From Myxococcales bacterium (lineage in GTDB: Bacteria > Myxococcota_A > UBA9160 > UBA4427), in contig JAAZXM010000002.1 in the NCBI GenBank assembly GCA_014240165.1, positions 108,952-172,951 on the forward strand: a stretch of DNA of 64,000 bases, read 5' to 3'. Position numbers and translations under genes: made by a program. Each line of letters starts with the position of its first letter. Positions within the stretch are counted from its first letter, which is position 1. This document shows, one piece after another, positions 42,031 through 50,848 of this stretch. The notes under the pieces are model-generated. The model was not told where the DNA came from. It was given only the letters and a program-made list of their open reading frames with translations, and did not search any database.

Positions 42031-42486
42031 ATGAAGTCGAGCGAAACCTATTACTTCGATCATGCTGTGGGCGACCGGAATCCGAGTCCGCCCTTCCACT
42101 GCGGTGAAGCGGGCTTTATCTGGATCAATGCCCAGGATTTCGTGGAAACGGATTGGCGGTTCCAGGTTCCGTCGAACTCCCTTCACGCGCTGCACGGCCA
42201 CGGTGTCGTCGATCGCCTCAACGACCTGGAGCAGTTGGCCGGACCCATTGGAGGCGGTCAGGACGCGGCTCTCGCTCCCAGCGCGGCCGAAGAGGCTTCG
42301 CGCGTATTCTACGATGCGGATCGGATGACCTATGGCCAGCTGCACGACCTCTTCGTAGCGGAGTACGAGGGCGTCGAGTACCGGATTGTCGTTGATAATC
42401 GTGAGTACCAGAGGACGCTCTCCAAGCTTCAATTCCTGAGTACCACCGCCGCACGCCACGGCCATGGCCTGAGGCTTCGTCTCTAG
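42031..42486 (+). CDS. hypothetical protein
   Basis: A 151-residue protein of unknown family. It has ordinary composition and strong GC at third codon positions, which favours this strand over the overlapping minus-strand frame. Visible features: YYFDHAVGDRNPSPPFHCGE, GFIWINAQDFVETDWRF, and a late YEGVEYRIVVDNREYQR. No signal peptide or membrane helix. It is followed three bases later by a methyltransferase gene, so the two may be expressed together. Confidence 0.6.
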   Translation: MKSSETYYFDHAVGDRNPSPPFHCGEAGFIWINAQDFVETDWRFQVPSNSLHALHGHGVVDRLNDLEQLAGPIGGGQDAALAPSAAEEASRVFYDADRMTYGQLHDLFVAEYEGVEYRIVVDNREYQRTLSKLQFLSTTAARHGHGLRLRL

Positions 42487-42488
42487 TC

Positions 42489-43274
42489 GTGGGCGGCAGG
42501 AACCGCTCGGATGTCGGCCTCACCATGCGACATCCCCTCGAGCGGGCCGGGCGATGGTTCAGGAGGTTGCGCCCGGTGGAGCATCACGAACCCCTGGGCC
42601 GCGCGCTCCTCGATCATCTCGAAGGCCGGCCCGATCGGCCCATCGAAGTCTCGCGCAGTGATGGTATTTCCTACACGATCGATCGCCGTGAATTCTTTTC
42701 GGTGCAAGGCCCGCTGCAAGCATTGGACATCAGAGCGCTGGGGGAGGCCCGGGGCCGAGTGCTCGATATCGGTGCGGGTGCGGGCCGTCATGCGCTGGCC
42801 TTGGAAGAATTGGGTCTGGAGGTCCTGGCCCTCGATGTCTCTCCGCTTTGTGTCGATGTGATGCGCCGCCGAGGCGTGGGTGATGCGCGAAGGGTCGATG
42901 CCTTCGAACTCCGCCGGGAAGATTTGGGCGACTTCGATACGGTGCTCTTCCTGATGCAGAGCGCGGGAATCGCGGGGAGTGTTTTCGGCTTGGAACGTTT
43001 GTTGCTCTCACTGCGCCCGCTCTTGCGACCCGGTGCCCAAATCCTGCTGGATTCGAGCCCCCTATTGGGTCAACCCACGGGCTCCAGCGCGGTTGCCGAA
43101 GGCATCGACGTGCGCTTTTCGTACGACGGGTATCGCGGCGAAAGCTTCAGCTGGCTCTATCTGGATCAGGAAAGCTTGCTCGAGGTTGCTCGAAACCTCG
43201 AATGGCGTTGCGAGATTCTCGAGTGCGTCGAGGGGGGCGAGTACCTTGCCCGGCTCGAACCCCCTCGCCCCTAG
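42489..43274 (+). CDS. class I SAM-dependent methyltransferase
   Basis: A 261-residue protein with motif I GRVLDIGAGAGRHALALEE, LEVLALDVSPLCVDVMRRRG and DFDTVLFLMQSAGIAGS. The N-terminal ~70 residues (HHEPLGRALLDHLEG, ISYTIDRREFFSVQ) precede the Rossmann core. Substrate unknown. GTG at 42489 directly follows the upstream gene; ATG at 42525 is an alternative start. Confidence 0.85.
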   Translation: MGGRNRSDVGLTMRHPLERAGRWFRRLRPVEHHEPLGRALLDHLEGRPDRPIEVSRSDGISYTIDRREFFSVQGPLQALDIRALGEARGRVLDIGAGAGRHALALEELGLEVLALDVSPLCVDVMRRRGVGDARRVDAFELRREDLGDFDTVLFLMQSAGIAGSVFGLERLLLSLRPLLRPGAQILLDSSPLLGQPTGSSAVAEGIDVRFSYDGYRGESFSWLYLDQESLLEVARNLEWRCEILECVEGGEYLARLEPPRP

Positions 43275-43287
43275 ACCCGGGCGCGGA

Positions 43288-43962
43288 TCAGAAGGAGCGG
43301 GGGTTTCGGCGGCTGGCCCGCTCGACCACTTCGTCCAGGGTGACGGCGTTCAAGGAAACCAGAACGAGATCGGCGCGGTCCATGGAAACGCTACCCGTCA
43401 TGCGATCGGGCAGGGAAATACAATAGAGCCCCGCGCCCTTGGCCGACTGAATCCCTCCAGGAGAGCTCTGAACCGCGATACTCTGGTCGGGAGGGACGTC
43501 CAGGGCGTCGCAGACCGAAACGTAGATCTCCGGGTCGGGCATTTTTTCTTCGACGTCTTCGGCGCAGCGAATTGCGTTGAAATGCTCGCGCAATGCGAGT
43601 CGCTCGAGATTGCTCTCCACCCGGTTCCGCGGGGCGTTGGAGGCGACGCCGAGCAAGAGCCCGATCTCATTGGCGCGGTCGATGAAGGCGTTGACACCGG
43701 GAAGCGGAGTTTCATCGGATAAGAGCTCCGCCTTTCGTTGAGCGGCCCGGCGGCTGAGTTGCACTCGATCCATTCGTTCCCCGAGCTGACGCTCGAGCTG
43801 GCTGCAAGGATCGATTGGCTTCTTTCCCAGGCCCTCTTCGTCGGACTCGGGCTCTTCGGGCATCTGGGTCCCATGAGCGGAGTAGATTTCGTGCCAGGCC
43901 TGTCGTTCCGCGGCTGCGGAATCGAGAGTCAGGCCATCGAAGTTGAAGACCAGGGCTCGAAT
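43288..43962 (-). CDS. HAD-superfamily protein lacking catalytic acidic residues (probable pseudoenzyme)
   Basis: About 224 residues with the beta-phosphoglucomutase-like HAD fold: ALVFNFDGLTLDSAAAERQAW, LGVASNAPRNRVESNLERL and ENLARGED cap helices. Motif I reads FNFDG, so the nucleophile Asp is Asn (residue 7); motif IV reads AVQSSPGG in place of the usual AVEDSxxG. Catalysis by the standard route is unlikely. No ATG, GTG or TTG opens the domain correctly. ATT at 43962, nine bases after GGGAGG, gives the expected start; a CTG nine bases further in is an alternative. An internal ATG at 43863 would cut the fold. Confidence 0.72.
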   Translation of the reverse strand: MRALVFNFDGLTLDSAAAERQAWHEIYSAHGTQMPEEPESDEEGLGKKPIDPCSQLERQLGERMDRVQLSRRAAQRKAELLSDETPLPGVNAFIDRANEIGLLLGVASNAPRNRVESNLERLALREHFNAIRCAEDVEEKMPDPEIYVSVCDALDVPPDQSIAVQSSPGGIQSAKGAGLYCISLPDRMTGSVSMDRADLVLVSLNAVTLDEVVERASRRNPRSF

Positions 43963-44204
43963 GGGTGTCGTCCTCCCTTCCGTAACGGCGCGATGGCAAG
44001 AAATGCCCCGTGAACACTAGCGTCGCCCCGCGATGCGGGGCCACGCTCCCCGGGGTGATTGGGCCGCTTGGCCGGAAATTTCGGCCGGGTCCGAGGACAG
44101 TCGCTCACGGATCGCCCCCCGCTTCGACTCCCGTTTCAGCTTTTCCTGGATCGCCTACATTTGCACCGAGTCCATCCCGGAGGCGCACCATTCCTACTTG
44201 GCTC

Positions 44205-44483
44205 ATGCTTCCCATCGCGATCGCCGCGGTTCTGGCGATCTTTTTCACCACGCATCCAGGGCGACGCCTTGCCCGGCGGATCCGGCTTCCAATCGGGCGC
44301 GCGAGCCGGGTTCCCGCGGAGGACCGAAATTTTATGCTCGAAGCCTGCGGGCAGGACAAGCGCGAAGTCGAGCGACGCCTGGAAGCCGAACGCGTGCGCT
44401 ACCCCGGTTTTGATCCGCCGCAATTATATCGGCGGGCGATTCGCACAGAAATCCGTCGTCGCCAGGAGGAGGGCGGCATCTAG
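44205..44483 (+). CDS. small single-pass membrane protein, unknown function
   Basis: About 92 residues: one transmembrane helix (MLPIAIAAVLAIFFTT) followed by a basic, soluble part (GRRLARRIRLPIGRAS, ERRLEAERVRYPGFDPPQLYRRAIRTE). No family recognised. The best ribosome-binding site (GGAGGC, 44179-44184) is better placed for an ATT at 44190, five codons upstream, than for the ATG at 44205. Confidence 0.5.
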   Translation: MLPIAIAAVLAIFFTTHPGRRLARRIRLPIGRASRVPAEDRNFMLEACGQDKREVERRLEAERVRYPGFDPPQLYRRAIRTEIRRRQEEGGI

Positions 44484-44528
44484 AGCCGTCCATGAGCCCC
44501 GTCCCAGCTCCCCAAGGAGGGAAGTCCC

Positions 44529-44921
44529 ATGCGCTTTGCTCGAATTCTTCTCGTCGCCAATGGAGCGGTTTTCGCTCTCTATGGCCTGGCGTGTCTCGCA
44601 TCGCCAGAGTTGGTGGCGGGATATGTGGGAATGGAACTCCCCGGCCCCAGCGCCCTGGCCGAAGTCGCGGCCATGTACGGCGGGCTCCAGGCCGGGGTCG
44701 GTTTTCTCCTGCTCTACTGCGCGCTTCGGACCGAGCGCATAGGCCAGGGGTTGGCGCTGATGGTGATTCTGTTGGGCGCGCTTGCCCTGGCGCGAACCCT
44801 CGGGCTTCTCATGCACGGCCCCTCGGCGTATAACTTCGGCGCGCTCGCCTACGAGAGTGTGACCGTTGCGCTTGCGTTCCTGGCTCTCCGCTCGCTCGGC
44901 GGTTCCCGGGTGGTGAGCTGA
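44529..44921 (+). CDS. DUF4345-type membrane protein
   Basis: A 130-residue protein with four transmembrane helices, matching the DUF4345 pattern: ILLVANGAVFALYGLACLASPELVAGYVG, AAMYGGLQAGVGFLLLYCAL, LMVILLGALALARTLGLL and YESVTVALAFLALR. Function unknown. AAGGAGGGAAGTCCC precedes the ATG. The lipoprotein gene follows after two bases. Confidence 0.82.
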   Translation: MRFARILLVANGAVFALYGLACLASPELVAGYVGMELPGPSALAEVAAMYGGLQAGVGFLLLYCALRTERIGQGLALMVILLGALALARTLGLLMHGPSAYNFGALAYESVTVALAFLALRSLGGSRVVS

Positions 44922-44923
44922 GG

Positions 44924-45529
44924 ATGCTCGCCATTGAGCCCGGGAGGCCCAGGGCCCTTTCGCGCCGTTTCGCGGCTTCGTACTCCGCTTGGAGTGGCTG
45001 GGGCGTGTGGGGAGCGGCGCTTCTTTTGGGCTTTGCCCTGGCGTGCGGAACGCCCCGGGGTCTCCAACCCCGAGAGATTCCTGCTTCAGCCAGCGACGAG
45101 TGGTACGCGCACAATGGGCCCCTGCTGGCCGAATATTTGAAGACGCTGCCGGCCACTGCCATCGGCAAGCCCCTCAAGGGAATTCGACTCGCCGGGTATT
45201 CGAACGATTCCCGCTGGCTGGAGGGGCAGACCTACCTCGGCGCACCGCCCGGGCTTCCGGAGGGCGTCGAGGCTCGTCTGGTCGACGACGGCACCCGGGT
45301 GGAGGCGTATCTCTGGGTGAATCCGGGCGCAGCGCCCTACGCGCTCGAAGCGTGCGAAGCGGGGGAGCAGGAGGGAATTCGCGCCCGCCGAGCGGGCGGG
45401 GGAGTCCATGCTTGGACGAATCTCGAGGCTGCGCACGGAGTCGTCTACACCGCGTGTCCACCCGAGGCTTGGATTCCGGCCTCCGCGCCTTCCCGGCAAC
45501 CCGATCCGGCGCGCTCCGAATCCGGCTGA
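44924..45529 (+). CDS. predicted lipoprotein, unknown function
   Basis: A 201-residue protein with a long basic N-terminus, hydrophobic VWGAALLLGFALACG (lipobox ALAC, Cys ~41) and a soluble domain with regular beta pattern: EWYAHNGPLLAEYLKTLP, GIRLAGYSNDSRWLEGQTYLG, ARLVDDGTRVEAYLWVNP. No family recognised. It follows the DUF4345 gene after two bases and is probably co-transcribed. Confidence 0.6.
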   Translation: MLAIEPGRPRALSRRFAASYSAWSGWGVWGAALLLGFALACGTPRGLQPREIPASASDEWYAHNGPLLAEYLKTLPATAIGKPLKGIRLAGYSNDSRWLEGQTYLGAPPGLPEGVEARLVDDGTRVEAYLWVNPGAAPYALEACEAGEQEGIRARRAGGGVHAWTNLEAAHGVVYTACPPEAWIPASAPSRQPDPARSESG

Positions 45530-45530
45530 T

Positions 45531-46055
45531 CTAGGGCTTGGCGTTCCGGCTTGCGCGGTCGCGCCGGATCTCGTCGGAGAAGTCCATGAAGGTCGACAGC
45601 GTTCCGGCGGGCATGCCCCCGCGCCGGGTTCGCTCGACCAGGGCGAGAAATTCGTCTTCGGCGGTGTCGCGTTCGGCCTCGAGAAAGGTCACGCGATCGC
45701 GAATCTCGAAGAAGGGTTCGCCCCGGGGATAGCGACGCACCCGTGCGTGGGTCAGAAGCACCTGCGCGGTGGCGACGTTGTGCCACGCTCTCCGAATCCG
45801 TGCTTCGGCGTTTTCGAGTTCGGCGATGACCGGAGTCCAGCCCGTCCCCTCGACGGGTATGGGCTCACCCGGCTCCTCCCAGTAGAGCGGGGGGTTCGGT
45901 TCGGGAATACGCGAGCCGAGGTATCCGTCGGCGCTCGCCCCGCCGGCAAGGCCGGCAGCCATCAGCGTGCCGACCCCCAATGCGGTCAGCAGCCCCACCC
46001 GGGACTCGGGGAGGTGGTGGTTGCGCCCGGGTTGTTTCCGGGATGACGCTGGCAT
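45531..46055 (-). CDS. secreted protein of unknown function
   Basis: A 174-residue protein with a signal peptide (VGLLTALGVGTLMAAGLAGGASA) and a mature part containing NPPLYWEEPGEPIPVEGTGW followed by a long helical, charged region (ELENAEARIRRAWHNVATAQVLL, RDRVTFLEAERDTAEDEFLAL) that may form a coiled coil. No family recognised. CAGGAGATTTCCGCCC precedes the ATG. Convergent with the lipoprotein gene (one base between stops). Confidence 0.6.
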   Translation of the reverse strand: MPASSRKQPGRNHHLPESRVGLLTALGVGTLMAAGLAGGASADGYLGSRIPEPNPPLYWEEPGEPIPVEGTGWTPVIAELENAEARIRRAWHNVATAQVLLTHARVRRYPRGEPFFEIRDRVTFLEAERDTAEDEFLALVERTRRGGMPAGTLSTFMDFSDEIRRDRASRNAKP

Positions 46056-46224
46056 GGGCGGAAATCTCCTGGGCCCCGACTGGCCCGGTGCGTTGATCTT
46101 GTCTATCGATTCTTCCGTGACCCGGCCTCGCGTGCAATGCGGCGAAGCCCTTTGATTGTCTCGGGCCCCAAGGGTTCTTGGGGTTTCGTCTATCTCTGTC
46201 TCGCGAGGCTGAACCCCGACCCGA

Positions 46225-46710
46225 ATGGCTGATCGAACCGTTCTGCGTTTTCGCCCGGTGTGGGGTTCGGCTCCCGTCAGAGCGATTTTAGGGCTCTGTT
46301 TGCTGGCCTGCTTCGCCGTTGCCGCCTGTGACCCCTACAGCGAGGTGCGCGACGGTCTGAATCCCGCTGATCGCGAGCGCTTTGCCCGGGGACAACGCGC
46401 GGCGACCCCCTGCGCCACCTGTCACGATTTCGCGGGACAAGCACATAAGGTAGGACCGCCTCTGCTGGGTCTTTTCGGTCGCCGAGCGGGCGCCATCAAG
46501 GATTTTCCCTATTCGGCGGCCTTCCGGCAGTCTTCGCTGGAGTGGAACGACCGCAGTCTGGACGCATTTTTGGCGAATCCCCAGGCGGTTATTCCCGGAA
46601 ACCGGATGCTTTCGCCCCCAATGACCGAGCCCGGCGCGCGGTCTGATTTCATTTTCTTCTTGAGAACCCTCGACCGGCAGTCGATGGATACCGGAGCCGA
46701 GTCGAGTTAA
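46225..46710 (+). CDS. class I cytochrome c, predicted lipoprotein
   Basis: A 161-residue protein. The leader AILGLCLLACFAVAACDP ends in a lipobox-like AVAAC. The haem site CATCH (TPCATCHDFAGQAHKVGPPL) and the distal Met in GNRMLSPPMT are intact. The layout resembles cytochrome c2/c550-type electron carriers (LLGLFGRRAGAIKDFPYSAA). It would be a membrane-anchored periplasmic electron carrier. Unlike the protein at 15286-15735 its haem motif is normal. Confidence 0.92.
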   Translation: MADRTVLRFRPVWGSAPVRAILGLCLLACFAVAACDPYSEVRDGLNPADRERFARGQRAATPCATCHDFAGQAHKVGPPLLGLFGRRAGAIKDFPYSAAFRQSSLEWNDRSLDAFLANPQAVIPGNRMLSPPMTEPGARSDFIFFLRTLDRQSMDTGAESS

Positions 46711-46954
46711 GCGATTCGAGTTTTAACCCCGCGGGACAATCCACGCGCATGAATTCGGGCTATATACCGGGGCTGCCGTAAAGGTCGAGACGCGGGAATT
46801 CGGGCAGAAGGACTCGCTTCGAGTTGGGTCTAGCCCTCTCGGCTACGGTAAGATCCGCCTCGCCCGAAAGCGGGTGCGAGTAACCCGCGCGGCCTTCCCG
46901 GCCGTCGAGGTCGCCAAGGTCATCGAAGTCGTTTGACTGATCAGTGGGGGGACG

Positions 46955-48058
46955 ATGGGCAAAATCAAGATCGCGATCGTGGGCGTTGGGAACTGCGCGA
47001 GTTCTCTCGTTCAAGGCATTCAGTATTACGCCGACAAGGGCCCGGATGATTGTATTGGTCTCATGAATTGGGACCTGGGCGGATACCTGCCAAGCGATCT
47101 CGAGATCGCCGCTGCTTTCGATGTCGATGTTCGCAAAGTGGGCAAAGACATTTCCGAGGCCATCTTCGAAGCGCCCAACTGCACGACGGCGTTTTGCCCC
47201 AACGTTCCGAAAACGGGTGCCCGGGTCAGCATGGGGTGCGTTCTCGACGGCGTGGCGGGCCACATGGCCGAATACGCTGACGAGCGATCCTTCCTCCCTT
47301 CGGACGGCGAGGAGCCGACCCAGCGCGAGATCGTCCAGACGCTGCGGGATACCGGCGTTGAGGTTCTGATCAATTATCTCCCCGTGGGCTCGGAAGAAGC
47401 CGCACGCTTCTATGCCGAGTGTGCTCTCGAGGCGGGAGTGGCGCTGGTCAATTGCATCCCGGTGTTCATCGTGAGCGATCCGGCCTTTGCCCAGCGTTTC
47501 GAAGAGCGGGGCCTGCCCATTGTGGGCGACGACATCAAGGCCCAATTGGGAGCCACGATCACCCACCGGACACTGACGGATCTCTTCGCCAAGCGGGGCG
47601 TCAAGCTCGACCGGACCTACCAGTTGAACACCGGCGGCAACACGGATTTCCTGAATATGCTCAACCACGACCGCCTGGCGAGCAAAAAGAAGTCGAAGAC
47701 CGAGGCGGTCCAGTCGGTCGCCGCCACGCGGATGGAAGCCGAGAACATTCATATCGGCCCCAGCGACTACGTGCCCTGGCAGAACGACAACAAGGTCTGC
47801 TTCATCCGCATGGAGGGCAAACTCTTCGGCGATGTGCCGATGAACTTGGAGATGCGGCTCTCGGTGGAGGATTCGCCCAACTCCGCCGGGGTGTCCATCG
47901 ACGCGATCCGGTGCGCGAAGCTGGCGCTCGACCGCGGGGTTGGAGGCATTCTGCACTCGCCTTCGTCGTATTTCATGAAGCATCCGCCGCGCCAGATCAC
48001 CGATGATGATGCCCATCGCCAGGTGCAGGAATTCATCGCGGGCACCCGGGACAACTGA
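46955..48058 (+). CDS. ino1: inositol-3-phosphate synthase
   Basis: A 367-residue protein: Rossmann opening [20 protein letters not shown], the family segments GADDIK-like [45 protein letters not shown] and [19 protein letters not shown]. The enzyme converts glucose 6-phosphate to inositol 3-phosphate, the first step to inositol lipids or inositol-containing solutes. Length and motifs match the short bacterial/archaeal type. GTGGGGGGACG precedes the ATG. Confidence 0.95.
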   Translation: MGKIKIAIVGVGNCASSLVQGIQYYADKGPDDCIGLMNWDLGGYLPSDLEIAAAFDVDVRKVGKDISEAIFEAPNCTTAFCPNVPKTGARVSMGCVLDGVAGHMAEYADERSFLPSDGEEPTQREIVQTLRDTGVEVLINYLPVGSEEAARFYAECALEAGVALVNCIPVFIVSDPAFAQRFEERGLPIVGDDIKAQLGATITHRTLTDLFAKRGVKLDRTYQLNTGGNTDFLNMLNHDRLASKKKSKTEAVQSVAATRMEAENIHIGPSDYVPWQNDNKVCFIRMEGKLFGDVPMNLEMRLSVEDSPNSAGVSIDAIRCAKLALDRGVGGILHSPSSYFMKHPPRQITDDDAHRQVQEFIAGTRDN

Positions 48059-48143
48059 GACCGCTCGGGTGCAGGGTCAGCGCTCGCGCTGGCTTCCTGT
48101 CGGGCGCGAGTTCAAGGCTCGATTCTCTCGAGGGGATTTTGCC

Positions 48144-48431
48144 TCATTGCCGGATTTCGAAATCCGCGGACTCGCGAAACTCTCCGGGGGCTGGGTCGGT
48201 GTCGAGATCAACCCCGTCCACCCGGGCCGAACTGGGGCCGCGATGAACGAAGTCCACCGCAGCCAGGACCGCGGCTTTCTCTCCCACGAAGAGGGCTTCG
48301 ACCCGGCCATCGGGCAGATTGCGCACGAAGCCCGACACGCCGAGCGAGACCGCATAGCGTCGCGTCGACTCGCGAAAGAACACGCCCTGGACTCGGCCTC
48401 GGACGAGCACGTGTGCTCGAAACTCTTTCAT
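48144..48431 (-). CDS. acylphosphatase
   Basis: A 95-residue protein with both acylphosphatase signatures: VRGRVQGVFFRESTRRYAVS, containing the phosphate-binding loop and catalytic Arg, and GFVRNLPDGRVEALFVGE with the catalytic Asn. It hydrolyses acyl-phosphate bonds such as 1,3-bisphosphoglycerate. It stands alone on the minus strand between inositol-3-phosphate synthase and the antiporter. Confidence 0.93.
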   Translation of the reverse strand: MKEFRAHVLVRGRVQGVFFRESTRRYAVSLGVSGFVRNLPDGRVEALFVGEKAAVLAAVDFVHRGPSSARVDGVDLDTDPAPGEFRESADFEIRQ

Positions 48432-48568
48432 GTGCGCCTCGTGAAAGCGAGTATTCGCAACGGGCGCGCACTTTTCAATCCGCAGGTTTACGCGAGGCTG
48501 GGCGGCGTAGAGCGAAAGCCGGCGGCCCGCGGCTACGGGACCCTGCAGCGGTGAGGGGGCCGCGTTAG

Positions 48569-50449
48569 ATGGAAACCGTGCATCCCACGCTGATCTTCGC
48601 CTTGGCGCTGGCGGCCGGGGTATTGGCTCAATCGGTGGCTCGCCACCTTCGCCTGCCGGGCATTGTGCTCTTGCTGGCCGCCGGGATTGGTCTCGGGCCC
48701 GATGGCCTGGGGTGGGTGCGGCCCAGCGAGTTGGGCGGCGGGCTCTACGCGCTCGTGGATCTCGCGGTGGCGGTGATCCTCTTCGAGGGCGGGCTGAATT
48801 TGGAGATCTCCCGCTTGCGCCGGGAGCAGGCCGCGATTCGTCGTCTGGTCACCTGGGGCGCGGGCATCACCCTTTTGGGCGGGACCCTGGCGGCGCGGTT
48901 GCTGATGGGTTGGGGCTGGGATCTCTCGTTTCTTTTCGGGAGCCTGGTGGTGGTGACCGGCCCGACCGTGGTCGGGCCCCTGGTCGCCGAGTTGAGGCTC
49001 CGCCCCCGTGTGGCAACGGTCCTCGAGGCTGAGGGGGTCCTGATCGACCCCATTGGGGCCATCCTGGCGGTGCTGGTGCTGGAGATCACTATTGCGCCCG
49101 GTCTCGACACCGTGGCGGCTGGCGGCTTGGGGCTCGTTTTGCGCCTGGCTTTCGGGGCGGGGGCCGGGGTAGCGGCGGGGTTCTTATTGGCCCGCCTGCT
49201 GGCGGTTCGGCGCCTGGTGCCCGAGGGACATCAGAATATTCTGGTGCTCGCCACAGTGTTGCTGCTTTTTGAAGCCTGCAACGCCTGGGTGGCCCAGAGC
49301 GGAATCATGGCGGTCACTATTGCGGGGGTGGTCGTGGGCAACCTGCGAACGCCCGTGGATCGCGATCTGCGCGAGTTCAAGGACCAGATGAGCGTGCTCC
49401 TCATCGGCCTTCTCTTTATCATGTTGGCCGCCGGGGTTCGCTTCGAGGAGGTACGGGCTCTGGGGGTGGGCGGATTGCTGGTGGTGGCCTCGCTGGTTCT
49501 CTGCGTTCGGCCGCTCCAGGTGTTCCTGGCCACCCGGGGTTCGGAACTTTCTCTTCGAGAGCGCAGCTTTATCGCCTGGGTGGCCCCGCGCGGGATCGTC
49601 GCCGCCGCCATCGCGTCCATTGTCGGACGCTCGCTCGAGAGCGCTGGCGTGGACGGGGGCGTGGAGTTGAGGGCGCTGGTCTTTCTCACCATCGCGTGCA
49701 CCGTGGTGGTGACGGGGCTCAGCGCCGGCCCGGTGGGGCGATGGCTCGGGGTTCGCCTGCCGGGGCGCGATGGGGTCGCGATTTTGGGCGCAGGCGCGCT
49801 GGGCATTGCACTTGGAAAGGCGCTGCGCGACGGGGGACGTGCCGTGACGTTCCTGGATTCGAATCCCCATAAGAGCCGTGTCGTGGAAGAGCTTGGTTTT
49901 CCAGTGGTTTTCGGCAATGCGATCCAGGAGAGAACGCTCCAGCGCGCGGGCTTCGAGGCCGTGGAGACCGCCGTCGCGCTGACGGGGAACAAGACCCTCA
50001 ACGGCGTTTTCGTCAACCGTGCGCAGGAGATCTTCGGCGTTCCACGGGGACTCGTGGCGGCGACAGAAGTCGACGGGGGGCTGGTTTCCGAATTGGTCGA
50101 ACGCGAGGCGGCCGATGTCATTTTCGAAGGTCACCACGATATCGACCGCTGGGATTCGCGTTGGCACCGAGGGGACGTCGACGTCATCCGCTGTGGGTAC
50201 CTTCCACCGCCCGATGAGAATTCCTCGGCGTCCGCCGGTGACTTCGCGGGGACGGGGAGCGGGGAGCGCTTCGTCATCCTGGCCCTGGAGCGGGATGGCT
50301 TGCTCCGGCCGATGTCGATGAATCTCACGCCCCGAGAGGGGGACGTGGCCCAGGTGGCGATTCACCTCCCCGAAGCCCGGGAGGCCGTGGCGGTGCTGGA
50401 AGCCCTGGGCTGGTCTGTCGCCCCCGGGGCGTCCGAGCAGTCGGGGTAG
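48569..50449 (+). CDS. cation:proton antiporter (CPA family) with C-terminal TrkA-N-like domain
   Basis: A 626-residue protein. The first ~400 residues form about 12-13 transmembrane helices with monovalent cation/proton antiporter features: LRLPGIVLLLAAGIGLGP, LFEGGLNLEI, VTGPTVVGPLV, EAEGVLIDPIGAILAV and ERSFIAWVAPRGIVAAAIAS. Residues ~405-520 are a Rossmann nucleotide-binding domain (GVAILGAGALGIALGKAL) like TrkA-N/KTN regulators of NhaP2-type exchangers. It would exchange Na+ or K+ for protons, with gating by nucleotide. Confidence 0.92.
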   Translation: METVHPTLIFALALAAGVLAQSVARHLRLPGIVLLLAAGIGLGPDGLGWVRPSELGGGLYALVDLAVAVILFEGGLNLEISRLRREQAAIRRLVTWGAGITLLGGTLAARLLMGWGWDLSFLFGSLVVVTGPTVVGPLVAELRLRPRVATVLEAEGVLIDPIGAILAVLVLEITIAPGLDTVAAGGLGLVLRLAFGAGAGVAAGFLLARLLAVRRLVPEGHQNILVLATVLLLFEACNAWVAQSGIMAVTIAGVVVGNLRTPVDRDLREFKDQMSVLLIGLLFIMLAAGVRFEEVRALGVGGLLVVASLVLCVRPLQVFLATRGSELSLRERSFIAWVAPRGIVAAAIASIVGRSLESAGVDGGVELRALVFLTIACTVVVTGLSAGPVGRWLGVRLPGRDGVAILGAGALGIALGKALRDGGRAVTFLDSNPHKSRVVEELGFPVVFGNAIQERTLQRAGFEAVETAVALTGNKTLNGVFVNRAQEIFGVPRGLVAATEVDGGLVSELVEREAADVIFEGHHDIDRWDSRWHRGDVDVIRCGYLPPPDENSSASAGDFAGTGSGERFVILALERDGLLRPMSMNLTPREGDVAQVAIHLPEAREAVAVLEALGWSVAPGASEQSG

Positions 50450-50848
50450 GGGCTGGCGCGGCCTGGCTGAGAGGGCCCCCGAAAAGCGTGGATTCTAAGG
50501 CGCTCTGGCTTGCACCCGACGGCTTTTCGGTGTGGGACCTCGATCACTATTGGGGTATTCGCCACCCATGGCGAGAACTTGTAGGCACACCAAATCCTCA
50601 GGAGACTTCAATATTGCAAACTTATCGCTTCCAATCCTTTGGAATTCCATGGTATAAAAGTTGGGTTGGCCCGGATGCGAACTGGCCGACAACTGTCTGG
50701 GAAGACTTGGGAAATTGGGGATACGGCTATGGCTGGGATGGATTGCTGCCTCTGGGAAGCAGGAACACCGAACTCCCGTGGAAATTATTTCGAAAACAAT
50801 CGGGCCGAAAGAGCGCAGCACGCCCAGTTAGGCGCGGCTCAGCGCTCG
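50450..50848. other. 399-base stretch upstream of the PEP-CTERM gene
   Basis: No gene is visible. The stretch is notably AT-richer than its surroundings (about 50520-50800) and contains a perfect inverted repeat, TTCCAATCCTTTGGAA (50629-50644), followed by TATAAA at 50653-50658. It probably holds the promoter and leader of the PEP-CTERM gene. I searched by eye for a sigma-54 -24/-12 pair here and did not find a good one. Confidence 0.5.

Noticed and set aside
41998..42465. Minus-strand hypothetical gene of 155 codons
   Set aside because: The plus-strand frame over the same bases has better third-position GC bias and leads directly into the methyltransferase gene.
46760..48016. A 418-codon minus-strand frame
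   Set aside because: Mirrors the inositol-3-phosphate synthase gene, which carries all family motifs.
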